From NCBI GenBank assembly GCA_963855995.1, contig OY979723.1, positions 3,808,501 to 3,872,500 of the forward strand: DNA of 64,000 bases, given 5' to 3'. Shown in pieces: positions 11,851 to 21,850 of this stretch; position 1 is the first letter of the stretch; every line of letters begins with the position of its first letter. The notes beneath the pieces were generated by a model. It was not told where the DNA came from. It did not search any database and saw only the letters and a program-made list of their open reading frames with translations. Origin of the DNA: Muricea muricata. Taxonomy: Eukaryota > Cnidaria > Anthozoa > Malacalcyonacea > Plexauridae. Position numbers and translations under genes: made by a program.

Positions 11851-12729
11851 ATGGATTTGTACGTTTACATTCAATTGATATTTTTGTGCGTTTTGAACAT
11901 AACCTTTATATTTTCGGGGATAATTTTAAACACATTGGTGATAGCCAGTATTTGGAAATCGTCACAACTGCGGAAGAAATTATGCCATTTCATGATCATG
12001 GTGTTGTCATGTGTCGATTTGATCGCAGTAGTAGCGAGCCATCCGGCAATATTGCTTTTTGTCATCTCATGGTTAATAGATGACCATCATTTGTCAATGA
12101 AACTGTGGTTCTATCTGCATTTTACTGATGTAATTATTGGATTCTCTTTCTGCGTGCTGCTCGTGATGAGCATTGAGCGATATTTGGGAGCGTATTATCC
12201 AATTTTTCATCGCACATCAGTAACCAGACGTAGATTGCTAACTATCCTATCACTAATGCTGATTTTTCACATTACCTTGAGCGCGATTTGTACAATTGGC
12301 AAGGTCATTTCTTTAAACGTTGTTTTCATCATTTATATAATCGCCATATCCCTCCCTCTGGTGTATTTCAATTTGAAACTGTTCAAAATTTCCAGAGAAG
12401 TGCGTCGGAAAAACCCAGCAAAGCTCGAAAAAAGAACGACACTAAATTTGAAAAGTATTTCTTCTTGTTTATTGGTTGTTGCCTGTCTTGTGATGTTGAC
12501 CATTTGTACTAGTACATACTTGGTTTTCGATAATGTCTTTGAGAACAAACACGCCACCAGCTTAAAACTTTCTACCATTTGGACAGAAACACTATATAGC
12601 ATAAATTGTACGATTAACAGTTTAATCTTTTTTTGGAAAAACAAGATTTTGCGTGCAGAAGGAATGAAAATACTAAAGACGTTATTTTGCTCTAATTATT
12701 CTTCGAGCAAACAAGCGCAGAAGTTTTAA
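11851..12729 (+). CDS. Class A GPCR, intact, single exon
   Basis: A 292-residue paralogue of the 8820 receptor with the same layout: TM1 Asn 27, TM2 Asp 56, ERYLG after TM3, YPIFHRTSVTRRR in ICL2, TM5 with LPLVYFNLKLFK, TM6 without CWxP, and TM7 N-S-L-I-F then WKNKILRAEG. One extra Asn in ECL3 (FDNVFENKH) explains the length difference. Substitutions cluster in TM5 and around ECL2, where ligand contact would be expected, while the intracellular loops are nearly unchanged. No stop or frameshift is present. I infer a recent tandem duplicate with a possibly diverging ligand pocket. Confidence 0.93.
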   Translation: MDLYVYIQLIFLCVLNITFIFSGIILNTLVIASIWKSSQLRKKLCHFMIMVLSCVDLIAVVASHPAILLFVISWLIDDHHLSMKLWFYLHFTDVIIGFSFCVLLVMSIERYLGAYYPIFHRTSVTRRRLLTILSLMLIFHITLSAICTIGKVISLNVVFIIYIIAISLPLVYFNLKLFKISREVRRKNPAKLEKRTTLNLKSISSCLLVVACLVMLTICTSTYLVFDNVFENKHATSLKLSTIWTETLYSINCTINSLIFFWKNKILRAEGMKILKTLFCSNYSSSKQAQKF

Positions 12730-13245
12730 TCAGCAAAATTTTATATTATACGGTTATAAATAGATGTATAATTGGAATTTGACTGCTCTGAAGCTTCAAT
12801 TTACGTATGGGGGAAAGAGAAAACTTAGGTTGTAGCAGACGACCGTTGCTTATACATGGAACGATACTTAGAACATAGCAAAAAATGGAACTGATTTCAG
12901 AATTACATTGCATTTGTGAAAAACATGCAGTATGTGTATATCATGTTAACTGATTTATGAAATGTTAAAATAAACTTAAAATATAATAAAATACTTGAAT
13001 AAATAAAATATTTTAATGTTTATTCCCATCATACACAACAGTCATACAGTTTTGCTCCATACAGCCATGTTTGTGCAGTAATGGCCTATGCGAAAATATT
13101 AGCAAGTTGTGCTAGAGGACAGTTCTTTTGCGATGTTATATTTATTGCCCGATATAACTATAATGTTCTATGTGAATGCTTCAAATACATGTATTATCAT
13201 ATACACCATTTCGATACAATGCTTCCTAAACAATTCCTAATGCAT

Positions 13246-13843
13246 TTTTTTACGAATCAATACTGAATAAGTCTCCCAACGGTAGAAATGTTTATAAATG
13301 TTTTCAATGAATATATATATAATAAAAGCAAAAGCTGCTAAATTTTGACGTCCACTAGCGCTTATTTCGCCAAAAACATTTATATTTTTTAGGAATTTGA
13401 AACTTTTGCCAAAATTTGTTGAAACATACTTTTCAAAGAACAAGAAGTATAGTGTTTTATGCTGTATTAGCTCAAGTTGTTTACATTGCAAACTGACTAT
13501 ATTTTAGCAAAATGTAACTGCACTGAGACAATTCATTGGTAGCAATTTTTATTCACATAATAAAACAGTTATTCTGCTCACTCTCGTGGTATCAGCTACG
13601 ACTCGAGGTCGTAAAATAACTGTCAAATATTATACCTCAAATTCAATGTGTCCAATCAGAATGTTCTATCAGTAGCACGTGTCCATAGTATTTTTCAGCG
13701 AATACCATGCTATAGGAAGTTCTGACCTTAGGTTTTTTCCCCGAGGCATGGTATTCGGCCAAATCTCCCGGGAGATTCGACTTTTGAATAATCTCACGCG
13801 ATATCCCGCGAGAGCTACACGCGCCGATTAAAGACAATGAAAA
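13246..13843. other. Intergenic with palindrome 13699-13757
   Basis: CGAATACCATGC (13699-13710) pairs perfectly with GCATGGTATTCG (13746-13757). A second GC-rich stretch with CTCCCGGGAG and CGCGATATCCCGCG follows. No gene is seen before 13844. Confidence 0.5.
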
Positions 13844-14014
13844 ATGGCGGGAGCACACAAGAGTGAAGAGTGTATGGATATTCTACGGTGTTTTTTAAGT
13901 GGTTTCACTGGAAATTTTACAAAACAGGATGTTCAAAAAACGGCAGAATTACTCAGCACTATTTACTTGATGCCATTTGCCAAGGAACTTTGGAGAAATT
14001 GTTTATTTGAGTGA
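13844..14014 (+). CDS. Small hypothetical ORF (56 aa), possible first exon
   Basis: An ATG within AAAATGGCGG opens 56 codons beginning MAGAHKSEECMDILRCFLSG and containing GNFTKQDVQKTAELLS. The amphipathic, charge-rich composition looks more protein-like than the surrounding AT-rich frames. I do not recognise it. It could be a first exon, a fragment of a transposon protein, or chance. No downstream exon was identified. Confidence 0.25.
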   Translation: MAGAHKSEECMDILRCFLSGFTGNFTKQDVQKTAELLSTIYLMPFAKELWRNCLFE

Positions 14015-14103
14015 AAAACGAAATCTCGTATTCTCGAAGGTATGTTGACATGTTGTCCTAGACTTGAACAATTATATATTTTCGGTATAATATGTCATTT
14101 ATG

Positions 14104-14202
14104 GACCCTCCGCTTGGATGATTCGGCAAAATGGGCTAAAGCCCTCGGGACATGTCATCACTTTTCGGGTTAATATTTTGCCGAATCACCCTCGCTACGG
14201 GT
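14104..14202. repeat. Imperfect palindrome
   Basis: GATTCGGCAAAAT pairs perfectly with ATTTTGCCGAATC, and the outer GACCC with CGGGTC, around a centre containing GCCCTCGGGAC. It belongs to the window's palindrome class. Confidence 0.75.
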
Positions 14203-15369
14203 CTATAACTGATAAATATTCACAACATTTCACATATTAACATGTCATGTTGACCAGTAGTCTTCTTAACTGCCATCTTGGATTTTCAGAAGATGCGTCA
14301 TTTGCCACATTAAGAGACAAGAAACATTACCACATAAATTCAAAGTTATATGCATGCATCAGTATGAGCAGAAACTCGTTTCTATTATTCTTATATCTTC
14401 TACGTATACAGATTAGGAAGCGTACCCATTAATTTCTATAGGCTATATGTACTATATATGCTATATGTCCTTCATCGTATGTAGTCGACATTGTAGTCGT
14501 ACGTTTAGTCAAAAACACATTTTATACTGACTATGATTACAGAAAATGGCGTTTTAATATCTGTGAAAACTGATACTTTCGCGCAATATACCGAGCAAAC
14601 GTCTTCTGTCACGTCATTTCTAAATTCGTTTTTTCAGCAAAACTTGAATTTTAAAGTGTTGCAATGTAATTTATTTCAATAAGCTGGAAAATTCAGTGGA
14701 TCAAGTTTCATTCATTCTGAGTTAATTTACTGTCAGACATAGTCCATAAATGCTTTTTTTACCATTTGACAAGAGGATATGCGATGTTTCAACTTTTTTA
14801 ATATACTTATTCCCTCTGTGCATAAAACATTGTTTTTCCTAGAAAATTATCAGCTTGTTGAATGTACAGTTCATGATAAATATTTTTTTCACTTAAATGT
14901 AACTAAAGATAACCTTTCTTTGGAAGCCTGCTTTATTGAGGGCGATGAAGGGGGGGGGGAGCTCGGATCACGTTTCATGAGGGAAAAAAAGAGTCATTTC
15001 AAATCTCACAGGTAAAAAATTAGTAATCTCACGAAATTTAATGAACTCGTCTTTAACTCTGTAAATTTAACATCTTTCTTAACCTATCGGCCATTTTTAC
15101 ATTGCAGAAAGTAAAAAGCGCCATTGAAAGCTCAAATTTAGACGAATTTTTGTAAAAGCAGCCAATATATGCAGAAAAATGATCAAAATAAATGCATTTA
15201 GTAAAATTGTTGTAAGCAATGCAATTGTACTTTGTCCTTTAGCATTTAACCCTACTTGTCCAACTGCCAATCACGGCTTTGGAATAGGCATGCAAATCAC
15301 ATTTCACGACACACAAGTTTGCCAAATCTTGTTTCACAACAACAAATATTGGCAATTCACGGCTCACGA
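14203..15369. other. Intergenic, no gene seen
   Basis: AT-rich sequence with a GGGGGGGG run near 14951. Short frames here show no domain or homology signal. Confidence 0.45.
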
Positions 15370-15845
15370 AAGAACCCTTTACCTCTTTATTAAGGTAATA
15401 TTGAAAACAATGTGTACACTGACAAATAGACAATAGCACAAAGCAAGCGACGACTAGCAAGCAAGTAGAAATACGTTTCAAATTTATTCTCTTTCGAACA
15501 CTAGATCCTCATCACAAAAAGTACATAAAATGAATATCCATGCATGAAATAGAGCATAAAATTGCACATAGATCTTTAAAATGAGTATTAAATCGTAATG
15601 CTTTCGTAAGCAAGAGATTAGATAAAGCAATAATCCTGAATGATTCGTTACGACTGCGATCAAATCGAAACACAACAGCACCATGATCATGAATTGACAT
15701 AATTTTTTTCGAAGTTGTAACGATTTCCAAATACTGGTGGCTGTTACCAATGCAACTCAATTCTAAACTTTTTGCCAGAAAAAGAAAAAATTACATTCGT
15801 AACGCACAAAAACATCAACTGGATATAAACGCTTAAGAAAAAGCT
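15370..15845 (-). pseudogene. Class A GPCR pseudogene, inverted relative to the array
   Basis: On the minus strand, N-terminal VYIQLMFLCVTNVIFSF is followed after a frameshift by TATSIWKSLQLRKKLCQFM, then TM2 LLCFDLIAVVTNHSGLLLYL and the start of TM3. Sequence then jumps straight to TM6 (KRISTCLLVVACFVLLSIC). TM3's ERY, TM4, TM5 and TM7 are missing. No start codon remains at the expected place. It is the only receptor copy in the window on this strand. Confidence 0.85.
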
Positions 15846-17474
15846 CAATTAAATTCTCATCTTAAAGTTCAATGACCTTCGTCACTAAATACAAGCAAAT
15901 ATGCAGCTGCAAAAGTTTTTAAAGGAATCTTTTTTGTATATGACATAAAAAGTGTTTTCCATTTGAAGTGCGAAAGAATACTTAATTAAAAGTTACATCA
16001 CACAATTAAGATTTTTTGGACCAATGTTTTTTGTATATCTTACATACAATGTTTTTTATATCTTACGTACAAAATTGTGGTTTCTCTACTCTTCGTCTAT
16101 ATTTTCACGGCCTATATACCGACGCCCTTTACTTCTTTAAGCTTTATTTCCATTCCTCTTTTAGTTATACATGGATCGCTCGAAAGAAACAAAATTTAGC
16201 CCCTTGCACCTCCGCATGAAGTGCAAAGAAAAGTAATAAGTACAAAGACGCACTATTTCGATTTAAAGACTGAAATTATTAATGCAGGACCTGGAATAAA
16301 CAAAAAAAACTTTACCGCTATGGGTCAACAAACAATTGTTTTCAAGCAGATTGTTGTGCAAAGAATCTATTTACATTAGTTTATTATTGGCTTGTTTACC
16401 AAAAAGACATATAGTATTAAAAAAGGTACAAATAATTACTGTGCTTTAAATTTCATTCGTTCTCCAGATGCAAGTTTTTTTCATATAACTTCGCTTTAAG
16501 GTTATACGTTTATGCATGTCTCTTTTTGTATGAATTTTGGTCAGTGGTTCACTAGAGTCTATTTTATAGTCAAAGACTGAACAGCAATTTTCAGCAAGAA
16601 ATAAACCTATTACTAGATAAAGAGGAACAAATGACCTCTGCTGGTATAGTATCGCAATTAATACCATAGATTAAGAATACATATAGATGTGCAAGTGGAG
16701 GTATGTCTTATTTCGGAGTCTTACGTGGATTGCTTAAGTACGTCATCCACGCTCTTTTCTGGCAAGTACACATGCGAGATTTTATAACGTATTAAATAGG
16801 GCAATGTCAAATAAATGGCGATTTTAAGAAAACTTTTACGCTAGATTGCATTGTTTCTCAGAAATGTACAAAAAGATGTTGCCCGCTATATTTCAAGTAA
16901 CAGATGAAGTTATGTTTTCGTCTTGGTCGTAAGCCATTTTTCTGTAATACATTTATATCGAAATTCGAATAAATATACTTGCCAGAAATGCGTACGTGAA
17001 CATGACGAAAACAATGAAGCGAAGTATCTCCAGTTGCCCGTAATCTACGGCACTGCTGCAATTATATCCAAACTCAGTTTAGGCAACCCTCATACTCCAT
17101 ATTCTTGATACTATAATCTATCATTGTGTTGAGCGCAGACTTGCTGTCACAATTTTGAGAATAGCCCGAGAAAATAATTTTCTCTACGGCCTCCCAGCCG
17201 GTAAATAACATGTATATCAAAAGCACTTATACCTCATCAAATTATTATGTTTTTGACGAATATCTATCGTCACTTAAAGCGTTATTCAAAATGCATATAC
17301 TATATGAACTGTTAATTTGAGCAATTCCTATGAGATAAACTGACATATGGACAAAGATAATTTTCGACTTGGCAGAATTATGCTAATATTCCATCACAAA
17401 TTATTTTAAATACCTGTAAGTAATTCAGCATCACGTCCGCCAACGTTCACATCCAAAATTGAATCTTCTTCATA
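15846..17474. other. Intergenic upstream of the 17475 receptor
   Basis: No gene is supported. The sequence CGGCCTCCCAGCCGGTAAAT near 17188 resembles ACCTCCCATCCGGTAAAT near 3436, so a dispersed repeat tail is present at both places. Confidence 0.4.
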
Positions 17475-18332
17475 ATGGATTTAAAGCTTTACATCCAGTT
17501 AATATTCTTGTGCGTCGTGAACATAATCTTTACTTTCTCTGGCTTCGTTTTAAACACATTGGTGATAGCCAGTTTTTGGAAATCCTCACAACTTCGAAAG
17601 AAATTATGCCATTTCATGATCATGGTGTTGTCGTGCTTCGATTTGCTCACAGTCATAACAAATAATCCGGGACTGTTGCTTTTCCTTGCATATTTGTTAA
17701 GGGACGATTATGACAGCTTACTGAGTTTGGCGGTGTATCTAGATTCCGTTATTGTATTTTATGGATTTTCTTTCATCGCGCTTCTCGTGTTGACTATCGA
17801 ACGATATCTGGGATCGTATTATCCAATTTTTCATCGCACATCAGTAACCAGACGTAGACTGCTAACACTCCTTGCAGTGCTGTCTACTTTTATGATCACT
17901 TTGTATGCGATTTCTACAAATGACATGATGAAATCCAGGCCACTCGCAGTAATAATTTTTATGATTGCTGTATTCCTTCCATTGGTCTATCTCAACTTCA
18001 AACTATTAAAAATTTCCAGAGAAGTGCGTCGTAGAAACACAACATCGCCAGAAAAAAGAAGCACAATAAATTTAAAAAGTATTTCTTCTTGTTTGCTGGT
18101 TGTTGCCTGTGTTGCGGTATTGTCCATTTCAGCCACAGTATGCATTGCTTTTATAACCAACATTGAAAATGAAGAGGTTACCAACACAGCGTTATCCTTC
18201 GTTTGGGCAGAAACAATTTACATCTTGAACTGCACATTAAACAGTTTGATATTTTTCTGGAAAAACAAAGTTTTACGCACAGAAGGAATGAAGATACTAA
18301 AAACCTTGAAAGACTGTGTTCTTGGGTCTTAG
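17475..18332 (+). CDS. Class A GPCR, intact, single exon
   Basis: A 285-residue receptor. TM1 has Asn 27, TM2 has LSCFDLLTV with Asp 56, TM3 ends with TIERYLG (ERY 109-111), then YPIFHRTSVTRRR. TM5 carries Pro 169. ICL3 is basic (SREVRRRNTTSPEKRS). TM6 lacks CWxP. TM7 ends N-S-L-I-F followed by WKNKVLRTEG and a short tail ending KDCVLGS. The missing TM3 cysteine and very short ECL2 match its paralogues. The closest sequence is the pseudogene at 3737. It is in the same subfamily as 8820 and 11851 but clearly more diverged from them. The start is the only ATG before TM1. Confidence 0.93.
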   Translation: MDLKLYIQLIFLCVVNIIFTFSGFVLNTLVIASFWKSSQLRKKLCHFMIMVLSCFDLLTVITNNPGLLLFLAYLLRDDYDSLLSLAVYLDSVIVFYGFSFIALLVLTIERYLGSYYPIFHRTSVTRRRLLTLLAVLSTFMITLYAISTNDMMKSRPLAVIIFMIAVFLPLVYLNFKLLKISREVRRRNTTSPEKRSTINLKSISSCLLVVACVAVLSISATVCIAFITNIENEEVTNTALSFVWAETIYILNCTLNSLIFFWKNKVLRTEGMKILKTLKDCVLGS

Positions 18333-20189
18333 GCAAATAATTACAAGTACGTTCATGGGCGCAACTTCCAAGCAAAATACGCGGTAACCTTGATTCTGGA
18401 GCCGACTTCTTAATTGCGTACGGTTGTAATGGTGGGGAAAAATTTAAAATCTTGAGCTCTGTAAAGGCCATTTTCCGGTAAAGGCCATTTCAATTTCTGC
18501 AAGAATCTTTGCAAATTTATTATATTTTGGAAGAAAATTGCGATTGATGACTGTTTTATCACTAACTTTTTGCAGTTATGCAAACGGTGATGTGTAACCC
18601 CCCCCCCCTCCCCCTCCTTTCAATTTGCGCCCGTGATTACGTTTTACCAGACCTAGTGAAATTACATTCTTAGATTAAGGTGGTTCGGTAGGTACAAGTT
18701 ATAATTATAACAATTTATCGTTCTTTTACAAGCTTTTCGAGTGAACAATTCTGCCTTGTTCCCATCCCTTGCATTTCCTATAGGTTCGGATACCGATAAA
18801 TTAACTATCTATACGTTTGGTTTCGTAAGGTTTTGTGGTGTTAATCGTGCGGTTAATCATATTAATAAGCATAAATCATGTGTGGTGTTGCTTTGAGTCG
18901 CTATCAACCCCCGGTCCAGCTGAAAAAATATACCTGGCCACCCATGACCTTTGTAATGCTAGCCAAATTCCCTGCCAACTGAGCTACTTGACATATCAAA
19001 AAAGAGCTGCCTAGTGCTTGTAAAGGGAAACTTCATCAGCTGTAGTACCGAAAAAACCTTGGCACATGATCAGTAAAATAGATCACAAAAATAACGTGTA
19101 ACTAATATGAAGTATATAAAAATATAAAGCGCGATGACCAGTAAGATAAGAAAAGTTTAACTGACTTCTATAACTATTCAAAACAAATCAAATAATCTCA
19201 GTGCAAGAACTCCAAAGGCCTGCTCACACGATGTCAATCCGAGTGTCACTCTGGCGCATGGAAACAACTAACGCCATTAGATCTCTCTATCAGTTAAAGG
19301 TAAAATTTGAAATATGACATCCTTGCATACATATACATTTACTGAATTACATAATCAGTACAATATTTCATGTTGTATTGATACACATCGTCCGACTAAA
19401 TTCGGGCGGCCAATGTTGGCTCTTTATACTAGATCCTGATGCACAACTTGCGTTTACTGATATTCCCTAAAACATACAGTTTATTTTTAAACTTTTTGGT
19501 TCTCGATCAAATGAGGAAAGAATTGGAAAGTATCAAACATTTGCGAAAAATATTTTAGAAGCGAACGCAAAAGCGAATATTTACGTTTGAGAAGCGAGAT
19601 ACAAGTACTATGAATCGGCTCTGAACATTATACGACGAGTAGAATCCTAGAACATGAAAGTCTGTATGTTTGTCTTGTAGTACGTCCCGTAATTTAGATG
19701 GTTGGAGCAAGGGGTGGTTGGTGGGTGACTGTTTTAATCGGTCCTCGCTCGTCAGAAGTGAGAATGATAGACAGACAGAGCTAACTCGGATATCTGTGGA
19801 TAGCTTCAACTAAAGCTTCATTGTTGGTTTGAATAGATCAACAGTAGTTTGGACAATAGTATAGTAAACGATACTGGGCGCAGTAGCATACGGGTTTGGC
19901 AAGCTTCCGATTGGTTTGACACGATATCATTTAGACTATAATAACCTTCAAGTCTACTGTGTTAGGTATTGTCCATTAACAATAATTTGTACTCGTAAAA
20001 ATTGCCATTTATTCAAATTGCTAATTTACTATGTTGTTATGTTATGGGTAAACTGTTCGGGGGAGTTTTGCGCAGGAGAAGACGAGGCAATATTTTGGAT
20101 TACTTAAAATGGCACTCTCCTCCACATCCTTGTCCTGCGGAAGATTTTTCCTGCACGGAGACTGGCCTTGTACAGCATTGTACATGATG
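18333..20189. other. Intergenic, no gene seen
   Basis: Contains a C-rich run near 18599-18618. GGCCTGCTCACACG near 19217 resembles the end of a hAT- or MITE-like repeat but has no partner. The frame at 20002-20187 is not recognisable. Confidence 0.4.
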
Positions 20190-20720
20190 GAAATGTGTTA
20201 TGTTCAGTTGTGATGCTTTCGATTCTCTCGCAGTCCTAACGAATCACTCAGGAATAGTGCTGTTCGTCCCTTCTTGGTTAACGGAGGATTACCATTTGTT
20301 AATGAAGATAAGGATGTAGCTTGACTTAGTTCGAGTGTTGGAAACTTTTTCATTCGCCATACTTATCACTATGAGCATCGAGCGATACCTAGGAGTGTAT
20401 CATCCAATTTCCAGCGCAGATCATGCAGTAACCAAACGTACACTGCTCACTCTCCTTGATAATAATTATTGTGCAAAATACTTTGTATGTGATCTGTACA
20501 AACGACCTGATCATTTTTAGGACAGTAGTTATGATAATTTGTATCGTCGTTGTAATTTTGTACCTCGATAGCAACTCTGAAAATAAACGCAAATCCAACG
20601 TCAGCTTATAACTCGTATTTAGTGAACATCAAATTGTATCACGAATTGCACATTTAACATGCTGATATTTTTCTGGAAGAACAAAATTTTACACATAGAA
20701 GGAATGGAGAATAACAAATA
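20190..20720 (+). pseudogene. Class A GPCR pseudogene
   Basis: Fragments in order: CFDSLAVLTNHSGIVLFV with SWLTEDYHLLMK (TM2-ECL1), a stop, TFSFAILITMSIERYLGVYHP (TM3, ERY), AVTKRTLLTLL (TM4 start), then decayed TM4-TM6 with a large deletion, and finally LIFFWKNKIL-like helix 8 sequence with GMENNK. The 3' end and the ~100 bp after it match 25570-25700, so this pseudogene belonged to the unit duplicated as C and D. Confidence 0.85.
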
Positions 20721-21219
20721 AAGAGATGGGCAAACGGTGATACCGCTCCTTTAAGCAGTGTGTTATTTTGGGTGGTAATCATTGAAATAGACTGATTCGT
20801 AATAATGTTATCAAAATAATATTCCTTTCTATCTTTTGGTTTTATTTGTTTTAATATAACTTTTATTAAAATTCCATCTACATAATAATATTATCCTCCA
20901 TAGTGATATATAATAAATTATGTCGAATGACACATTTTCTATGGCTAGATGAAATCTCATGTACGTTCATAACTTATAGAAGCTAAGAATATTAACTAGA
21001 TATATCCATTCTCCAAGCTCAAGTTAAGCTTAACAGATCCTCGATGTTCTGAAATAAAATAAAAAAGCAGCTGTCAAAGTTTGCTATTGTGAGCACAAAA
21101 GCCAGGACATGACTTACAAATAACTTGTCCCTCATTGCGACGAAAAGTATTTGACAGCTCGAAGTTAAAGTAAATTCTAATTTTTAATATTGAAAATATA
21201 ATTAAGTGCCAAAAAAAAA

Positions 21220-21451
21220 CTTTGGCAAGTATAAACCCTCGTCTCTTGATCAGTTAGAGGGTTGTAGTGTCTACTAAAAAGCCAAGTAGAGAAATGACTA
21301 AGGCTTGAAATATAGTGGGTTTTACAGTGGTTCGATCATTTATCACCAATTTGCAGAACTGCTACCAAATATCATCGCATTAACAGCTGCTGTCCCATTC
21401 AGTCGCATTTGAAAAAATATCATAACCACGGAACGACAATTCGTTTCCAAA
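21220..21451 (+). promoter_or_regulatory. Conserved receptor upstream region (copy C)
   Basis: ACTTTGGCAAGTATAAACCC with GTCTCTTGATCAGTTAG lies about 230 bp before the receptor start, and CAGCTG is at 21384-21389. Counterpart in copy D: 26138-26379, where the E-box has changed to CAGCTA. Confidence 0.35.
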
Positions 21452-21850
21452 ATAGATTTGAACGTTTACTTCCAATTAATATTCTTGTGCGTTTTGAACA
21501 TAGTCCTTACTTTCTCTGGGATCGTTTTGAATACATTAGTGATAGCCAGTGTTTTGAAATCGTCACAACTCCGAAAGAAATTATGTCATTACATGATCAT
21601 GGTGTTATCGTGTTCCGATTTGATCACAGTAACAGCGAACCATCCAGCAATATTGCTTTATCTTATCTCCTGGCTAAAGGAAGATTGTAATTTGTTTTTG
21701 AAAGTGACAATTATTTTTCGCTTTGGTGATGCAATTTTTGGACTCTCTTTTGTCGTACTGCTCGTGATGAGCATCGATCGATACCTGGGAGCATACTATC
21801 CAATTTTCCATCGCACATCAGTGACCAAATGTAGATTGCTATCTCTCCTT
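21452..21850 (+). pseudogene. GPCR pseudogene truncated by a LINE (copy C)
   Basis: Aligned with copy D, the start codon ATG is ATA here (21452-21454), followed by DLNVYFQLIFLCVLN. The frame is open through TM1, TM2 (LSCSDLITV), TM3 (MSIDRYLG, with DRY where paralogues have ERY) and the ICL2 loop YPIFHRTSVTK. At 21850, after CTCTCCTT, receptor sequence stops and the minus-strand LINE begins. TM4-TM7 are absent. The gene is dead twice over: lost start and truncation. Confidence 0.9.

Larger units (their letters stand above)
10700..13245 (+). repeat. Receptor duplication unit, copy B
   Basis: Second copy of the block at 7435-10205, offset by about 3.03 kb at the gene. Its first ~55 bp (TACGACTCGAGTTCGTAGAA onward) reappear at 13593-13640, just past the unit, as if a third unit began there and was lost. 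Confidence 0.85.

Noticed and set aside
18599..18618. C-rich run, also near 48420 and a G run near 14951.
   Set aside because: Simple low complexity, no associated structure.
20002..20187. A 61-codon frame with MGKLFGGVLRRRRRGN.
   Set aside because: Basic run looks striking but no homologous family is recognised and the flank is receptor pseudogene sequence.
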